Shown: one piece after another, positions 1-11,240 of the stretch
How the letters are laid out: every line of letters starts with the position of its first letter
Position numbering within the stretch: the first letter of the stretch is position 1
Source: Prorocentrum cordatum
Lineage: Eukaryota; Sar; Dinophyceae; Prorocentrales; Prorocentraceae
DNA length: 64,000 bases
Direction of reading: 5' to 3'
Assembly: GCA_963575745.1 (NCBI GenBank)
Contig: CAUYUJ010002719.1
Coordinates: forward strand, 1-64,000
Made by a program: the position numbers and the translations under genes
The notes under the pieces: generated by a model
What the model was told of the DNA's origin: nothing
The model's database searches: none
The model's input: only the letters and a program-made list of their open reading frames with translations

Positions 1-2479
1 CCCCCCCCCCCCCTCCTCCTCCTCCGCCGTCGCCCCCGGAGGAGCTGTGCATGCATTATCTGCGCGGCGTGTTCTCGGCCGAGGCAGTGCAGAGACACGC
101 CCAGAAAAACGTTGACAAGTGTGGACCCTTGGTCGCAGGTTCCAGTTTGGTGGCCCTGGCAAGTATAGGAAAAAACTGCTCCTTAGAAAACAACGTTGAA
201 CGTGACCTGGCTAGACTTCGGATACCCGCGAATGAGGTTGTCCCCGTGCCCGAACCATTATATGCACCGCTCGCAACATATAGAAAGACTGGGCTCGGCG
301 TCGCCACGACGTGGACCCCGATATTACTCCGCATTCGATTTTGTGCTGCGCGGAGAGCCAGGTGACCTAGAGAGGTGCCTGCGAGAAAGTGAAGGGGGTT
401 GGGGCTAGCCTTCCTCCCCCTCCCCTTCCTGCCCTCCACGCCCCTCCCCATCGCGCTCCCCCCCCCCCACCCCCCCCACCCAGCCCTCACCCTCATGCTC
501 CACCTTCATGACATCAACCCACCCCTCATGCCCTCAAGCCGCTGCCCCAGCAAGGCAACAAGAACTTCGCGGCCTGACGCACCTACGACACACGGGGACC
601 GCCTTCGAGCAATAGTGGCGAGCATCTATCAATTTTCCCTGCGTTTGCCATGGGGACGGACGGTGCGATCTCAAAAAAGAGAAGATGCCTTTGTGTGTGT
701 TGCTGAGATGTTGTTTGCCTGCTACTGCAATTCAGAAGTTTCTTGACTGATAATCAAACAGAGACGGCAACCTCATTATCGCAATACTTCCTTACACATT
801 AGTGGTTGAGGGTGTCACGCTCGAAGAGTTTTACGATTGGGTCGCTTGGTCATTCACGCACTCATCAAGAGGATATTTTCCCAAGACAGATCCATTTGGA
901 AACGATCTCACTGGGTGGCGGGTGGACATGGCGAATGAGCCTCTAGCAGACGGGTGTAAGTTGGCATTTGGCACGCAAGCAGGCGATTGGAAATGGATCT
1001 AGACGTTTCACATGAGCTCACGGACATGATAAGTGTTGCCACAGAGATTTCGCAAGCAAAACAGGCGCCAACAATTCGTGCACCGATCATAGGCCAACTG
1101 CTGGCTGGAGAAGGGCAATCGCGAACGATAACATGTACAAACAACAACAATTGACAGTAAAAACGCTGAACGCTATCTGCTTGATTCCTGGGTGGATCAT
1201 GGAAAAAGTTTGGGTTGATGAGCTGCGCTGCGTGTCTCAGGGTTTCGGCAGCCGCGTCGCGGGCAACGTGTTATTTTACTTCGCTCAGAACGGATATTAC
1301 GGACATGGGCCCATTGCCGTGAGACTAGCAAACCTGCGGGCGTCATGCAGGGATATCGGGGTCAGAATTTCGCGCCGCTTTAGCCGAGGCCAGCGCCGGC
1401 GCCAAGGGGTTGAAGGAGTCTGGGGGGAGGGCCCCGCATCCCCATCAACCCTCTGGCCCTGGAGAGGCAGCAGGCCAAAGGGCGCGCATTCTGACCCCGA
1501 GGAATGGGGCCGCGAGCAAGGTATTTCTAGTTGGCGCGAGAAGTTCTCGCCGAACACGCTCGGTTTAAAGGGCGCCCGGGGTGGAAGAGCTAGATGGGGA
1601 GGAAAGAGGAAGGCGACGACGACGACGAGAGGGCCCGACGAAAAGAACAGGAGGGCACGAGGGGGAGGAGAGAAGGAGGAGGACCAGGAGAAAGACCAGG
1701 ATGAGGGAAGGAGGAGGAGGAGGAGGATGACGATGCGTCTTGCTCTCCGCCCCGCGCAACAGGCAAATTTGTCGCGCTGTCTTCCAAAGCGGCGGATTGC
1801 AAGGGCGCCTGTGCGTTTGCCCGGGCAGCTTGCGAACTTAAATTGGCTGGGGTCGACGACGACGAGGCTCGACGCGTTCGGTCGGCGGCTTTGGGCTTGG
1901 CTCAATACCATTTCTTGTGCCGACAGGCTGGCAAATATCTCAGCGACGAAGAGTCGCAGAACATTGCGGCGAATGTGAGAATCACCCTCGTGAATTAATT
2001 ACAATTGGTTGACCAAGAATTCCGAGGGCCAGGGCAGTCGCCACTTCTGGGCCCCGAAGCCCAAATACCACCAATTTCTACACCTCGCTGAAGATTTCGT
2101 TCTGACATTCAAGTTGAATCCAGCAAAAACTTGCGTGTTACAGGGAAGAAGACAACATTCGCATTTTCAAATTAATCGGGGAAGGGAAACTCTGCGATGC
2201 GCCTTCCCGCCCTACCCATTCAACCCCTGTGTTTTTGCATCGTGCCTCTTCGGTTTCTTTTGATTGGTCCCTGGGCCCGTTGGATCCGAGTAGCGGGTGG
2301 AGGCGGGGGGTGGGGCGGGGGGGCTATTGCTTGGATGTCCTTCCCCACCGTGGGCCGCATTGTGCAGCGGGCCGTTCTCGCGCCCCGTTTTTTGCAGCAC
2401 TATTGTAAGAAGGTCGCGCTGAGATGGGCTGAACTTCGGCGGTCTTGACCAGTCGAAAAGCTTGGGGCTGCGGGGAGTT
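1..2479. other. No recognisable gene; simple-sequence DNA
   Basis: The window opens with a C run followed by CTC repeats (about 1-27). A purine-rich GGA/GACGAC stretch lies at about 1605-1735. Open frames here are short or low-complexity and none shows a domain I recognise. No RNA gene was seen. Confidence 0.6.
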
Positions 2480-2722
2480 GGGGGGGGGGGGGGGGGGATG
2501 ATGAGGTGGGAAGAGGAAGACGAGGAGGAGGAGAGGAGGCAGGAGGGGAGGAGGTGGAGGAGGTAGGGGGAGAGGGAAGAGGAGGAGGAAGGAGGAGACA
2601 AGAGGAGGAGGGAAGGAGGAGGAGGCAGGAGGGTGGAGGTGCGAGGAGGAAGAGGAGGAGGAGGAGGAGGAAAATGATGAGGGGGAGAGGAGGAGCAGGA
2701 GGAGGAGGAGGAGGAGGGGGAG
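2480..2722. repeat. Poly-G run and GGA/GAG purine microsatellite
   Basis: An 18-base G run (about 2480-2497) leads into more than 200 bases of GGA/GAG triplets. The strand asymmetry keeps several frames open, giving Glu/Gly/Arg-rich or Ser/Pro-rich translations that I treat as artefacts. Confidence 0.85.
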
Positions 2723-3099
2723 GAAACCCAGACCAAAGTCAGGATCGGATGGCAGAGATCGGCAGGCAGGTCGGAGAGCAGCGTGGTCGGCGCCTGGCGG
2801 TCCGAGCTGAGGCCTGCACTGCATATTATATATATACAGTCCTCCTATACTCCTCCCCCTCGTCTCCGCCCGCATGTTCATCCATGTTCCCATCAGGCAC
2901 TCTCCCCGCCGCCTACGCTTAACACGCAGCCTTCTCCTTCCTCCTTTGCCGCATCCACCTCCACCGCCTCCTCGTCCTCCATCTAGTCCCATCTGCCGTG
3001 CGTCAAACGGAGCAGCTCGCACCGCTCCCCCTCGACGCCACCTCGCCCACCTACTGCCCATCCAGCTCCTCATGCGCATATGCCCGTGCCCCCTCTCCC

Positions 3100-3300
3100 C
3101 TCCGACCCAACCTCCTCCACCTTCCTCCTCCTCCTCTCCTTCTCCTCCTCCTCCCCCCCTCCTATTCTCCTCCTCTTCCTCCTCTCGTCCCCTCCTCCTT
3201 TCCTTGCAAAGCCTCGCGCCGTGCCTCTTCCCCCGCCGGCCCCCGCCCGCCTCGCGCCTTTCTCTTCCCCCCCCCCCCCCCCGATTCCTCCTTTTTTTTT
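3100..3300. repeat. CTC/TCC pyrimidine microsatellite
   Basis: This is a pyrimidine-rich tract of CTC/TCC triplets ending in C and T homopolymers (about 3270-3300). It is the opposite-strand counterpart of the purine tract at 2.5-2.7 kb. The translations are Pro/Ser-rich low complexity. Confidence 0.8.
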
Positions 3301-3889
3301 CGATGCAGCGCGAAGGCAACGACGCAGCCCAACATGTGCACGTTTGCCGGAGTGGCACGTGTATCTATATTTCGGCACCGGAGAGAGCCTTGCACTTCAC
3401 CGGACCATATGCAGGTACATGCTGGTTCGCCGGAACCGTGTGCCCGAAATTCAGATACATCCTGGCCAATTGGATCTCCCAGGAAGTTCGTCGCGGCCTG
3501 GCGCCGCCATCGCGGCAACTAGTGGCTCGCACTTGCCGGCTGGCACCATCTCGGTCGACGCCAGGCGTGGATGGTCTTCCATGCGCGGCGCGGGCCGCTC
3601 GCAATCAAGGGGCAGAGGTATTGTGGCGAGCGAGCGTCTGGATGACGGACGGCCAGAGGTTATTCGTGGCGCCGGTGACGACGATGAACGCAGCGTCGTT
3701 CGGCCCCCTGGTTCGGTTCGCAAGCTTGGACTACGGAATGCCGATATCAAGGTCATCTCCGCGACGCTCAACGCCTCGTTCACACCGATCGCGCGGCAAA
3801 CGACGTCCACGGCTCAGCGCGGCTGCATCTCTGGCCGCCGGCTCACGCCCAACGCCCTCGAGCTCGACGCCATGGCAAGAACGGCTTCT

Positions 3890-4404
3890 ATGGCGGTCCG
3901 AGACCGAGCGCCCCCCACTGGTGGCGCTGGACTTCGGCCAGGCACTGCCCAGCCATAGTCGGGAGCACCCCTTCGCGACCCTGGAACATGGCGCGTTACT
4001 AGCAGCTTGTCGGTCGCTCTACGACATGGTCATCGTTGTTGGCCGCTGTGCGCGGCTCGCGCGGGACCTTCCAGATCTTCTGCGACATCATTCATGGCTG
4101 CGCGTTGTCTGGCAGTCTCTTTGCCGCGGCGACATCTCCCTTCCCTGGGGATCTCAGGCTCGGAGTAGAGGTTGCGCATCGGGAGCCATTTCGAGCGTTC
4201 GCAGATGATGTTGGAGGCATTCTTTGTTCGGGTCGACCATCGCTTCCTTCGCCGAGTCATAGCAGTTGGCGAGAAGCTCGCGAATCTGAAGCAGAACCAC
4301 CGAAGTGCGCGATTGCCCCGCTCGCCGGCGCGTTTGGGCCGACCTTGGCCGCCGCAGTATCTGACTATCTTGAGCTGCGCATTTGCGGATTGGAAGGCAT
4401 GTAA
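3890..4404 (+). pseudogene. LINE (non-LTR) reverse transcriptase fragment
   Basis: Two neighbouring forward frames together read as the palm of a LINE-type reverse transcriptase. The first (about 3918-4040) gives LVALDFGQALPSHSRE, which matches the motif around the first catalytic Asp. After a frame change near 4040 the second gives HGCALSGSLF, the counterpart of the QGCPLSGSLF motif of LINE RTs, and then RAFADDVGGIL with the catalytic DD (about 4195-4227). No endonuclease, RNase H or poly-A tail is visible. The frameshift and short length make it a decayed, truncated copy. Assignment rests on motif order and spacing read by eye. Confidence 0.6.
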
Positions 4405-4599
4405 ATCCGCCGATCCGGCGCGTGAGTTTCAAGGAGTCTCAGCTGCAGCCTCGAGGCTGAGCCTCAGCCTCTGGGGGGGTTGCCGGGGTGGCTCTGCCGG
4501 GGAAGGGGGGGCGCGGTGGCGCGGGGGGGTGGGGGGGGGGCGAGTTTCCTGGCGGATGCGTTTTTTACACCCTTCACAAGGATCGTGGCCTCCGAACGG

Positions 4600-5700
4600 G
4601 GTTCCGAACTCGAGCACCACCCCTCCCGCACCAAGAGGCTCCGAGGAGGCCTCCAAGAGGCCCCAAGGGGCGCAGAAGAGGCCCGCAAGAAACCCCAAGA
4701 GGCTCCCAAGAGACCCCCAAGAGGCCCTCTAGTGGCCCCAAGAGGCCCAAGAGGCCCCCAAGAAGCCCCAAGAGGCGCCCAAGAGGCACCCAGAAGTCCC
4801 AGCCAACCACGAGATCCCAACCAGCATCCATGAGGCCTCTGACCCACCACCCACGCACGGTGGCGGGATAGGCCGACGGCCACTGGATCCGCCGCCCCCT
4901 GCTTGCAGGGGTGCACGGCGCGGTGGATGTTTCAGGTTTTGGTTTTGGTTCTTTTTCTAAAAGAACTCCCCAGTGGGCTTCGGCCCGCCCCGCCGGCCAC
5001 CCGTAATTTTCCCAAAATCCGTCTGTCAATGCATTTGTTGCCCCAACTTGGCCCAAGATGGCCTCCAAGACGGCCAAGATGGCCCAAGATGGCCTCCAAG
5101 ATGCTTCCCAGACGGCCAAGATGGCCTCCAAGACGGGCAAGATGGCTCCAAGATGCCTCCAAGACGGCCCAAGATGCCCTCCAAGACGGCCAAGATGGTC
5201 CCAAGATGCCTCCAAGATGGCCCAAGAGGCCTCCAAGACGTTCTCCAGGAGAGCCCGAAGAGGCCAAAACCATTGGTTTTCCTTAGGTTTTTGAAGTTCG
5301 TTTGCGTTTTCTTCTTTTCGGCCTTCCGACGGCCCAAGAGGCCCCCAAGATCGCCCATGAGGCCTCCAAGAAGGCCCTATGACGGCCCAAGGGCCCCCCA
5401 AGACGGCCCCAAGAGCGCCCCAAGACGGCCCAAGAGGCCTCCAAGACGCCCAACATGGCCTCCAAGACGGCCCTGAAGCGCCCCAAGAGGGCCCCAAGAC
5501 GGCCCAGAGAGGCCCCCAAGACGGCTCCAGACGGCGTCAGACGGACCAGGAACGCCCTAAGACGGCCAAAGAGACCCCCAGGAAGCCCCCAAAGGCCCCC
5601 AAGAGGCCCAAGGAGGCCCCCAAGATGCCTCCAAGAGGCCTCGAAGAGGCCCCCAAGAAGCCCCCAACAGACCCCAAGGGTGCCCCAAGAGACTCCTAAC
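4600..5700. repeat. Degenerate CCCCAAGAGGCC arrays (two blocks)
   Basis: Two blocks (about 4600-4830 and 5040-5700) consist of imperfect 9-12 bp units of the form CCCCAAGAGGCC or CCAAGATGGCC. Between and within them are short non-array cores, for example around 4940-5030 and 5285-5335. The long open frames in all registers follow from the unit composition. The same unit recurs in both orientations at 13.8-16.6 and 20.7-21.2 kb. Confidence 0.8.
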
Positions 5701-7300
5701 AACCCTCATCCTCCTACTCTATGTCTTCCTCTTCCTCTTCCTGTTCATAATCATTATCTCCCATGTGTTCCCCGAAAGCTTTCCAAACCGACTCGGGGAA
5801 CTCATGGTCCGATAGCTTGGCCAAGCTCCAGTCCAACTTTCGGCCACATCGGCGTTTCCAAAATGGCAGGGGGCGGCGGTGATTCGCCGTAGGCGTCTTC
5901 GATAAATGCTGATCAGAGAGGAGGGGAGGGAAAAAGAAAGGGGGGACGAGGGCGAAGAAAGATCACATCAGTCGGAGCGCCCCGGATCGGCGGCACTGGC
6001 CGAAGGCCACTACAATAGAGGTTGCATTATTATACTTTTCCATATGGCTTGGGCCCGGTGCCTCTGCGATCACCTCCCGGGAAGTGCCTTGGGCCAAAGG
6101 CCGCTCCAGGGTGGCCGCGCTGGCAGCATCCTCCGCGCCAGTTTCTCTGAAATCCATCAACGACGTGACGGGGGCGCTCCCGACCGTAGGATATGTGGCT
6201 GCATTTTTGCCACTTCCTGCTCAACTACGGCAGTTTGATATTCGCGTCTTGGTGCGACTCCTTCGGTTTCGCTGTGTCTTTGCGTGGTACGTCGACATCT
6301 GTCTCGGACAATGGGGCGGCCCCGAGCGGCGCGCTGTCGCGTCGCCGTGCAAGTCTGCTTTTATTTCGCCGGGGCTGTCCACTCTCCCCGAGCGCGCAGG
6401 AGATCTTCGTCGTCTTCGCGTTGCAGCAGAGCGATGGGCCCCGCGCAGGGGCCTCGCGGACCTCGCGGGCAACTTGCCAGCGCACTTCTGCAAACTACCA
6501 GCGCTTGTCGAGTATCTGGCGCAGGCGACCAGCGCTAACAACACTCCCCCTGCTGCGGCGGCAGCCAAGACTCTTCTTCGCGAGCGCCCTGCTGCTCGGC
6601 GATTGGTTCAATGAACGGCCCAGAGCGCCCTTCTTCGCGATGTGATAGGCCCTTTTCTGGCGGATGTCACCGACCGCGACCCCTCGCTGGTCGACGCCAT
6701 CATTCGCCGCTGGACCAAGGGATTTCCGCATAAGAGCACCGAGCCTCGTGGGCTACCGTGGGCTGCCCTTCAGGAAGCTCCGGTCGTTCCCCATGGCGCG
6801 GGCTTCATCTACGTTGTGAGGACTCTGCGGTGGCTGGCTTACCTCAGCGAGAATTTCCAGTGCTTACCTCAGCGAGAATTTCCACCCAAATTGGGCTCCG
6901 CGCTTGTATCTTCGGGTGCGAGGGATGCAATGATGAGATTGGTCATTAGCGGGCGTGTCGTGGCCTAGCTTGGGGCGTCGCGATGGCCAAGCCGGGTGCC
7001 AGGCGCCCGCTCCCCGGCGACGTTCTCGACCGCTGGGGGCCCCCTGGAGCGCGCGACGACGATCTTATGAACACCCAGGTGGCTACCATCATTTACCATG
7101 TCCTGCGGCGCCTCGATTTCGTCGTGCTTGGCGCTGCTTCAGGCAGCGCGCGGCGCAATTCAGGCGCGCGCTTGCCCGCCTTTCCGCTGGGGGAGTTCGC
7201 GTCTCTAGGCGGCCATTGGTCCCGCAGGTGTATCGTTTCAGCTGGCTGCTTCCGAGGTTTCGGCTGGCTCCTGGGATGACAAAGTTCCATATCTTCTTGA
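5701..7300. other. No confident gene; possible decayed coding DNA
   Basis: Open frames of 60-180 codons occur in several registers (for example 6084-6614), with Ala/Arg-rich translations and no domain I recognise. The composition resembles the coding zone that follows, so exons cannot be excluded. Confidence 0.4.
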
Positions 7301-7322
7301 CGAACTACCGCTTGGGCACCAT

Positions 7323-8321
7323 GTGCTACATGATCTGCTTCCGCATCGCGCGCGGCATCCAGTGGCATGCGGCGAGCAGGATGTCGCCATCGATGCACCT
7401 GTCGGCGCTTGTCAGGTCCTGCTTGCACGGCTGTGGGTCCTCAGTGAACTGGTCGAATCGCGGGCGCGAAACTGGGCGCCGTCCATGTTCCTAGCGGAGT
7501 CCCAACGACTGGACTTAGAGGACTGGATGGTCTGGGGCACGGACGTGGTTGCTGACATTTTCGTGTTTCGCGCCTTCACGGGGCTCTTCTCGATTGAGTT
7601 GCCACCAGGGATGGATCGAATGGCCCTCAGCTCCGCGATGGTTCACGTGTGCCAGCACGACTCCATAGTCAGTCGGCAAGAGAGCTGCCTGGACATCTCT
7701 CTGGGCCCTGGCCTGAGCGCGAACTTTTGCGCCGCTGGGCACTCTGTCCGTTGCGAACAGCATCTTGCCTTCCGGCACTGGCTGCACTCGGAAGCTGCCG
7801 TGCTTATTCATGTTCGGGAGCTACTTCTTCCTGCGCGCCCGGGGGGCCGAGAGCTCCGCGTTGCACTGGCGTTCGGTACAGAGGCGGACCATTGCGCTAT
7901 AATCTCGCGCAGTGAACTCTTAGCGCAGGACATCGAGAAGTTTGGATGCGCGGACTGGGGCCACGAGTACGCCTCCCCGATGAGATCGTGTACGAGACCA
8001 TTTTCTGCCAGATCCTCCTCTACCTCGGTGGCGCTGTCTTCGTCGCGTTCATCCTCCCGCCCATCCTTGCATCTTAGTGCGCCTGTCCTTGCGCCTGCAC
8101 TTGGTGCCCCTGCTCATTCTGATGCCCCAGCTGGGCTTCCACGACTCTCCTCCGAACTGCAAGATCGGCGTGATCTGGCGGATTGGGTCTCTGCGCGGGC
8201 TCAGCAATGGCCCCCATTTCTATTTACGTGCGCCGTGGGCAGCGAGCTTCAGCAGTGGATGGGATGGTGTGTTCCTTATGTCGCCAACTTGCTGCGGCGC
8301 ATATGTTTTCGACCACTCTAG
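7323..8321 (+). CDS. Hypothetical protein or exon, 332 codons
   Basis: This open frame has a non-repetitive, protein-like composition with many Trp, Leu and Cys residues. It contains two similar stretches. The first, SRARNWAPSMF followed by LEDWMVWGTDV, lies at about 7455-7545. The second, SARAQQWPPFLF followed by LQQWMGWCVPYV, lies at about 8199-8285. Both have a W-x-P-x-x-F then W-M-x-W layout, suggesting an internal duplication. Near 8105-8150 it carries LGAPAHSDAPAGLP, resembling the AGxPA motif of element A. The true start is unknown; it could be an exon or part of a decayed mobile element. I do not recognise a function. Confidence 0.35.
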   Translation: MLHDLLPHRARHPVACGEQDVAIDAPVGACQVLLARLWVLSELVESRARNWAPSMFLAESQRLDLEDWMVWGTDVVADIFVFRAFTGLFSIELPPGMDRMALSSAMVHVCQHDSIVSRQESCLDISLGPGLSANFCAAGHSVRCEQHLAFRHWLHSEAAVLIHVRELLLPARPGGRELRVALAFGTEADHCAIISRSELLAQDIEKFGCADWGHEYASPMRSCTRPFSARSSSTSVALSSSRSSSRPSLHLSAPVLAPALGAPAHSDAPAGLPRLSSELQDRRDLADWVSARAQQWPPFLFTCAVGSELQQWMGWCVPYVANLLRRICFRPL

Positions 8322-9110
8322 CCCACTTCGCCGCGACAGTCCAGCTCAGCACCGACAAGTGCTAGTAGCAGACCGACTCTCGCGATGGAGCTTTGCGCGA
8401 GTGGGTGGTACTCATCAGCGATCCCTCGTGCGCAGACACGGATGCGCATTCGCAGTCCTTGGCCGACTCGCGGCCACAAGCGCGTTGTCATCATCCGACG
8501 CAGGACGTTGGCGCACTTGCGGCAGTGGAGCTGGGTCGCCAACTTTACGCGCGTGCGCGAATCCGAGCAGGAAGACTTCCGCGCAGTGCAGAGGGCCTCT
8601 CCGCCTAGGCCTCCGCCGTCGCAGCTTCCGCACCTTCATCTGCTGCCGCGCCCCCTCTCGCCCAGATTGTGCAACGGGGTCACGGCGGATGGCGAGGGCC
8701 CTGATGGGGATGATGATCGAATTGACCGCTCTGGGCACGCTAACCTTACCGACGCCGACATCGCCCTCATGAGCGAATCTGCGACTGCCGATGGCGAGGG
8801 AACTGGCGGCCATGGCCCAACTCAACAGCTGCCCTACGAGGATAATGTGATGGACCCGTCGGCGTCGGGGTATTGTAGTGGCCTCAAAACAGTGCCGCCA
8901 TTCGGGGGGGCTCCGGATTCGGTGATCTTCGCGGCTCTGTGGTTTCCTTTTTCTTCGATTATTCCTGCCCTCTTTCTTCTTTTTGGGGGGGGGGCCTGGA
9001 GCAGCCCCGGGGGGGTTGGGTTCGGGGAGGATTCTGAGGGGGAGGGGCATTGGGGGCGGTGGCGGCTAGATCTGAGGGAGGCAACTGGGGCCCCCCCGAA
9101 ACATTTGGGG

Positions 9111-9209
9111 GATGCGCAAATCATCGAGAAAACGCCAGATGGGGGACGCCCCCCCCCCCCCTTTCCCGGGGAGGGTCCGGATGCGCTAATCATATAGAAA
9201 ACGCCAGAT
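9111..9209. repeat. Direct repeat of about 31 bp beside homopolymers
   Basis: Two copies of a segment containing AAAACGCCAGATG (about 9111-9141 and 9178-9209) differ at few positions and are separated by G and C runs. The surrounding stretch (8870-9225) contains several long G or C homopolymers and looks intronic or intergenic. Confidence 0.65.
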
Positions 9210-9639
9210 GCCCCCCCCCCCTTCCCCTCGTCCCCGGCAGAGCCGCCCCGGCGACCCCCCTCCAAGCAGAGCTGAAGTTCTTGCTTAGGCTCAGGGCTGA
9301 AGCTCTTGCTGGGGCTCCTTGTAGCTTGCGCGCCGGATCGGCGGAGTTTCACCACTGTGGTTCTACTCTACCTGGCGCGGAATTTGCGGCGCAACTGCAA
9401 GCTGCGATCCGCCGCTCGAGGGGCGGACATGACGAAATCCCCAGAGATACGACGGCGGCGTCGTCTAGCGAGCTGCCTCCGGGCACGCGCCCACCTCTCG
9501 CACTTAGCGCTGCTACCTCGGACAACAGCAGTGGCAATGGAGACTTTGACGCAGTCATGGCAGGACATGGGTTCGGCGCTCCTGACGGTTCTCTGGGAGG
9601 GGCGGCCGCCGCTCTGGCTGGTGACGTGTCGGTTAGTTT

Positions 9640-10180
9640 TCCGACGGTGGAGGGGGCTGTCCCCGCGACCGCGCCAGAAGATCGGCGTGGTCATAGCGAT
9701 TCTCAGGGTGGCCCACAGTGTGGTACGCCGGGTGAAACTCCGACGGCAGCGGGGGCCTTCCCCGCGTCCGCACGCGGAGAACAGCCTCTTGCAGAACGAG
9801 GCGCTGGTGGAGTTCACTCTGGCATGTCGGTTGGAAGCCCGGCGGCGGCGGGGGCCTTCCCCGCGACCGCGCAGGTGCATGAGCCTCCTGCTGCTGATGC
9901 ACATGCTGAAGAGCAGCACTTTGATATGTCGGTTGGAAACCAGACGGCGGCGGGGGCTTCCCCCGCGACCGCGCAAGTGCAAGGGCCATTTTCAGCTGAC
10001 GCCCCTGTTGAAGCACACGCTGGTCCATGTAATTTGTCGGCTGGAAGTCCGACGGCGGCGGGGGCCTTCCCCGCGATCGCTCGAGGGCTACGGCCTCGTG
10101 ATGGCGGTCCACCTGGTGAAGGTCTCTCGCTTGCGCCGGTTGGTTGCCCGACCGCGGTGGGGGCCTTCCCCGCGACCGCG
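9640..10180 (+). repeat. Coding minisatellite, about six ~100-bp units
   Basis: Six units centred near 9665, 9758, 9858, 9960, 10063 and 10160 share a core of GCGGGGGCCTTCCCCGCG with a flanking GTCGGTTGGAAG. Each core translates as AGAFPA or a close variant (GAVPA, GASPA). The core is palindromic and could form a hairpin. Sequence between cores is more variable. Confidence 0.75.
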
Positions 10181-11061
10181 CCCCAGAGCTTGCTGATGGC
10201 GCTGCGCATCTTAGGAACGGCAGTCTCTGAGGCTGTTCACTCGGCGCTGCAATGCGATGACGCCCCCGCCCTGGCTCTCTCGGGTGCGCCCACGCCCGTT
10301 CAGATGCGCGCAGCGGTCCAGTATTTGGACAACGCCTACTCGCTCAGTGCTGACCAGCAAGGGATGGTTATGTGAATGCTGAACAACCCAGGCTTTGTTG
10401 CTCGAAGCCTCTTCCAGCTCGCCGGGGCGCCGTTCACCGACGTTCGCGGGTGTTGCGGTGTTCCAGTTCCAGAGGGCTCATACGACGAGGACTTACGCAT
10501 GACTGCAGCCGCCGACAAGGAGCTCGCTGGCGATGATGACGATTTGCAGGCTGTCCTTCTCCTTGACCACAGCGAGGACGGCTTGGGTGAGGATGATGTT
10601 GAGGGGTTGGCATTCCCAGAGTTGATTGCAGCTGCGTGAGCGGGCGATCGCCTGGCTGGCCCTGACGATCACTCCGGCGAGCGGGAATTCGCTGACGGTA
10701 AGGGAGCTTTCCTGATGGATGAGCACGACATGACAGAGACGCACCAGCACATCCCCGTTGCGTCCAATGAGCAGGTCTCAAGCTATGGCGGCTACAATGG
10801 CCTGGCGTCTGCGACCACCGAGACTTTCCAAGCGCGGGCAACCGCGACTTTGCTGATGATGCTGCGTGCTGAAGCTGATCGTCAGCCTGGCTTCCCCGCT
10901 TACCTCGACGGCATTGCCGTCGCCGTCCCTTCTGACGAGGCTGACGGCGTTTACGACTTCGACGACGCGTCCGAGGAGCTGGCGGAGAACGGCTCCGAGG
11001 CCCTGAGGGCAGCCCCCGCGGCCGCCTCGGGCGGTGGCGAACGCGCTATCCAAGGAGGAAG

Positions 11062-11149
11062 GTGGACGGTGCGCCTCCCTATGGCGTTGGATCCTCCTCC
11101 TCTTCCTCCTCATCAGCATCATCAGCATCACCAGCAGCAGCAGCAGCAG

Positions 11150-11240
<91 letters not shown>

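Noticed and set aside
2212-3358. Long open frames rich in Ser/Pro, Gly/Glu or Arg
   Set aside because: They are translations of purine/pyrimidine microsatellites and appear on both strands at once.
4464-5702. Long frames of Gly/Leu/Ser/Trp or Pro/Arg/Lys repeats
   Set aside because: Produced by the CCCCAAGAGG array in every register; no domain and no codon signature.
9306-10196. Alternative Arg/Pro-rich frames over the minisatellite, both strands
   Set aside because: The frame with GAFPA motifs continues into non-repetitive protein-like sequence; the others do not.
10373-10639. Selenocysteine at the two TGA codons
   Set aside because: No conserved Sec context or nearby insertion element was recognised; decay or introns are simpler.
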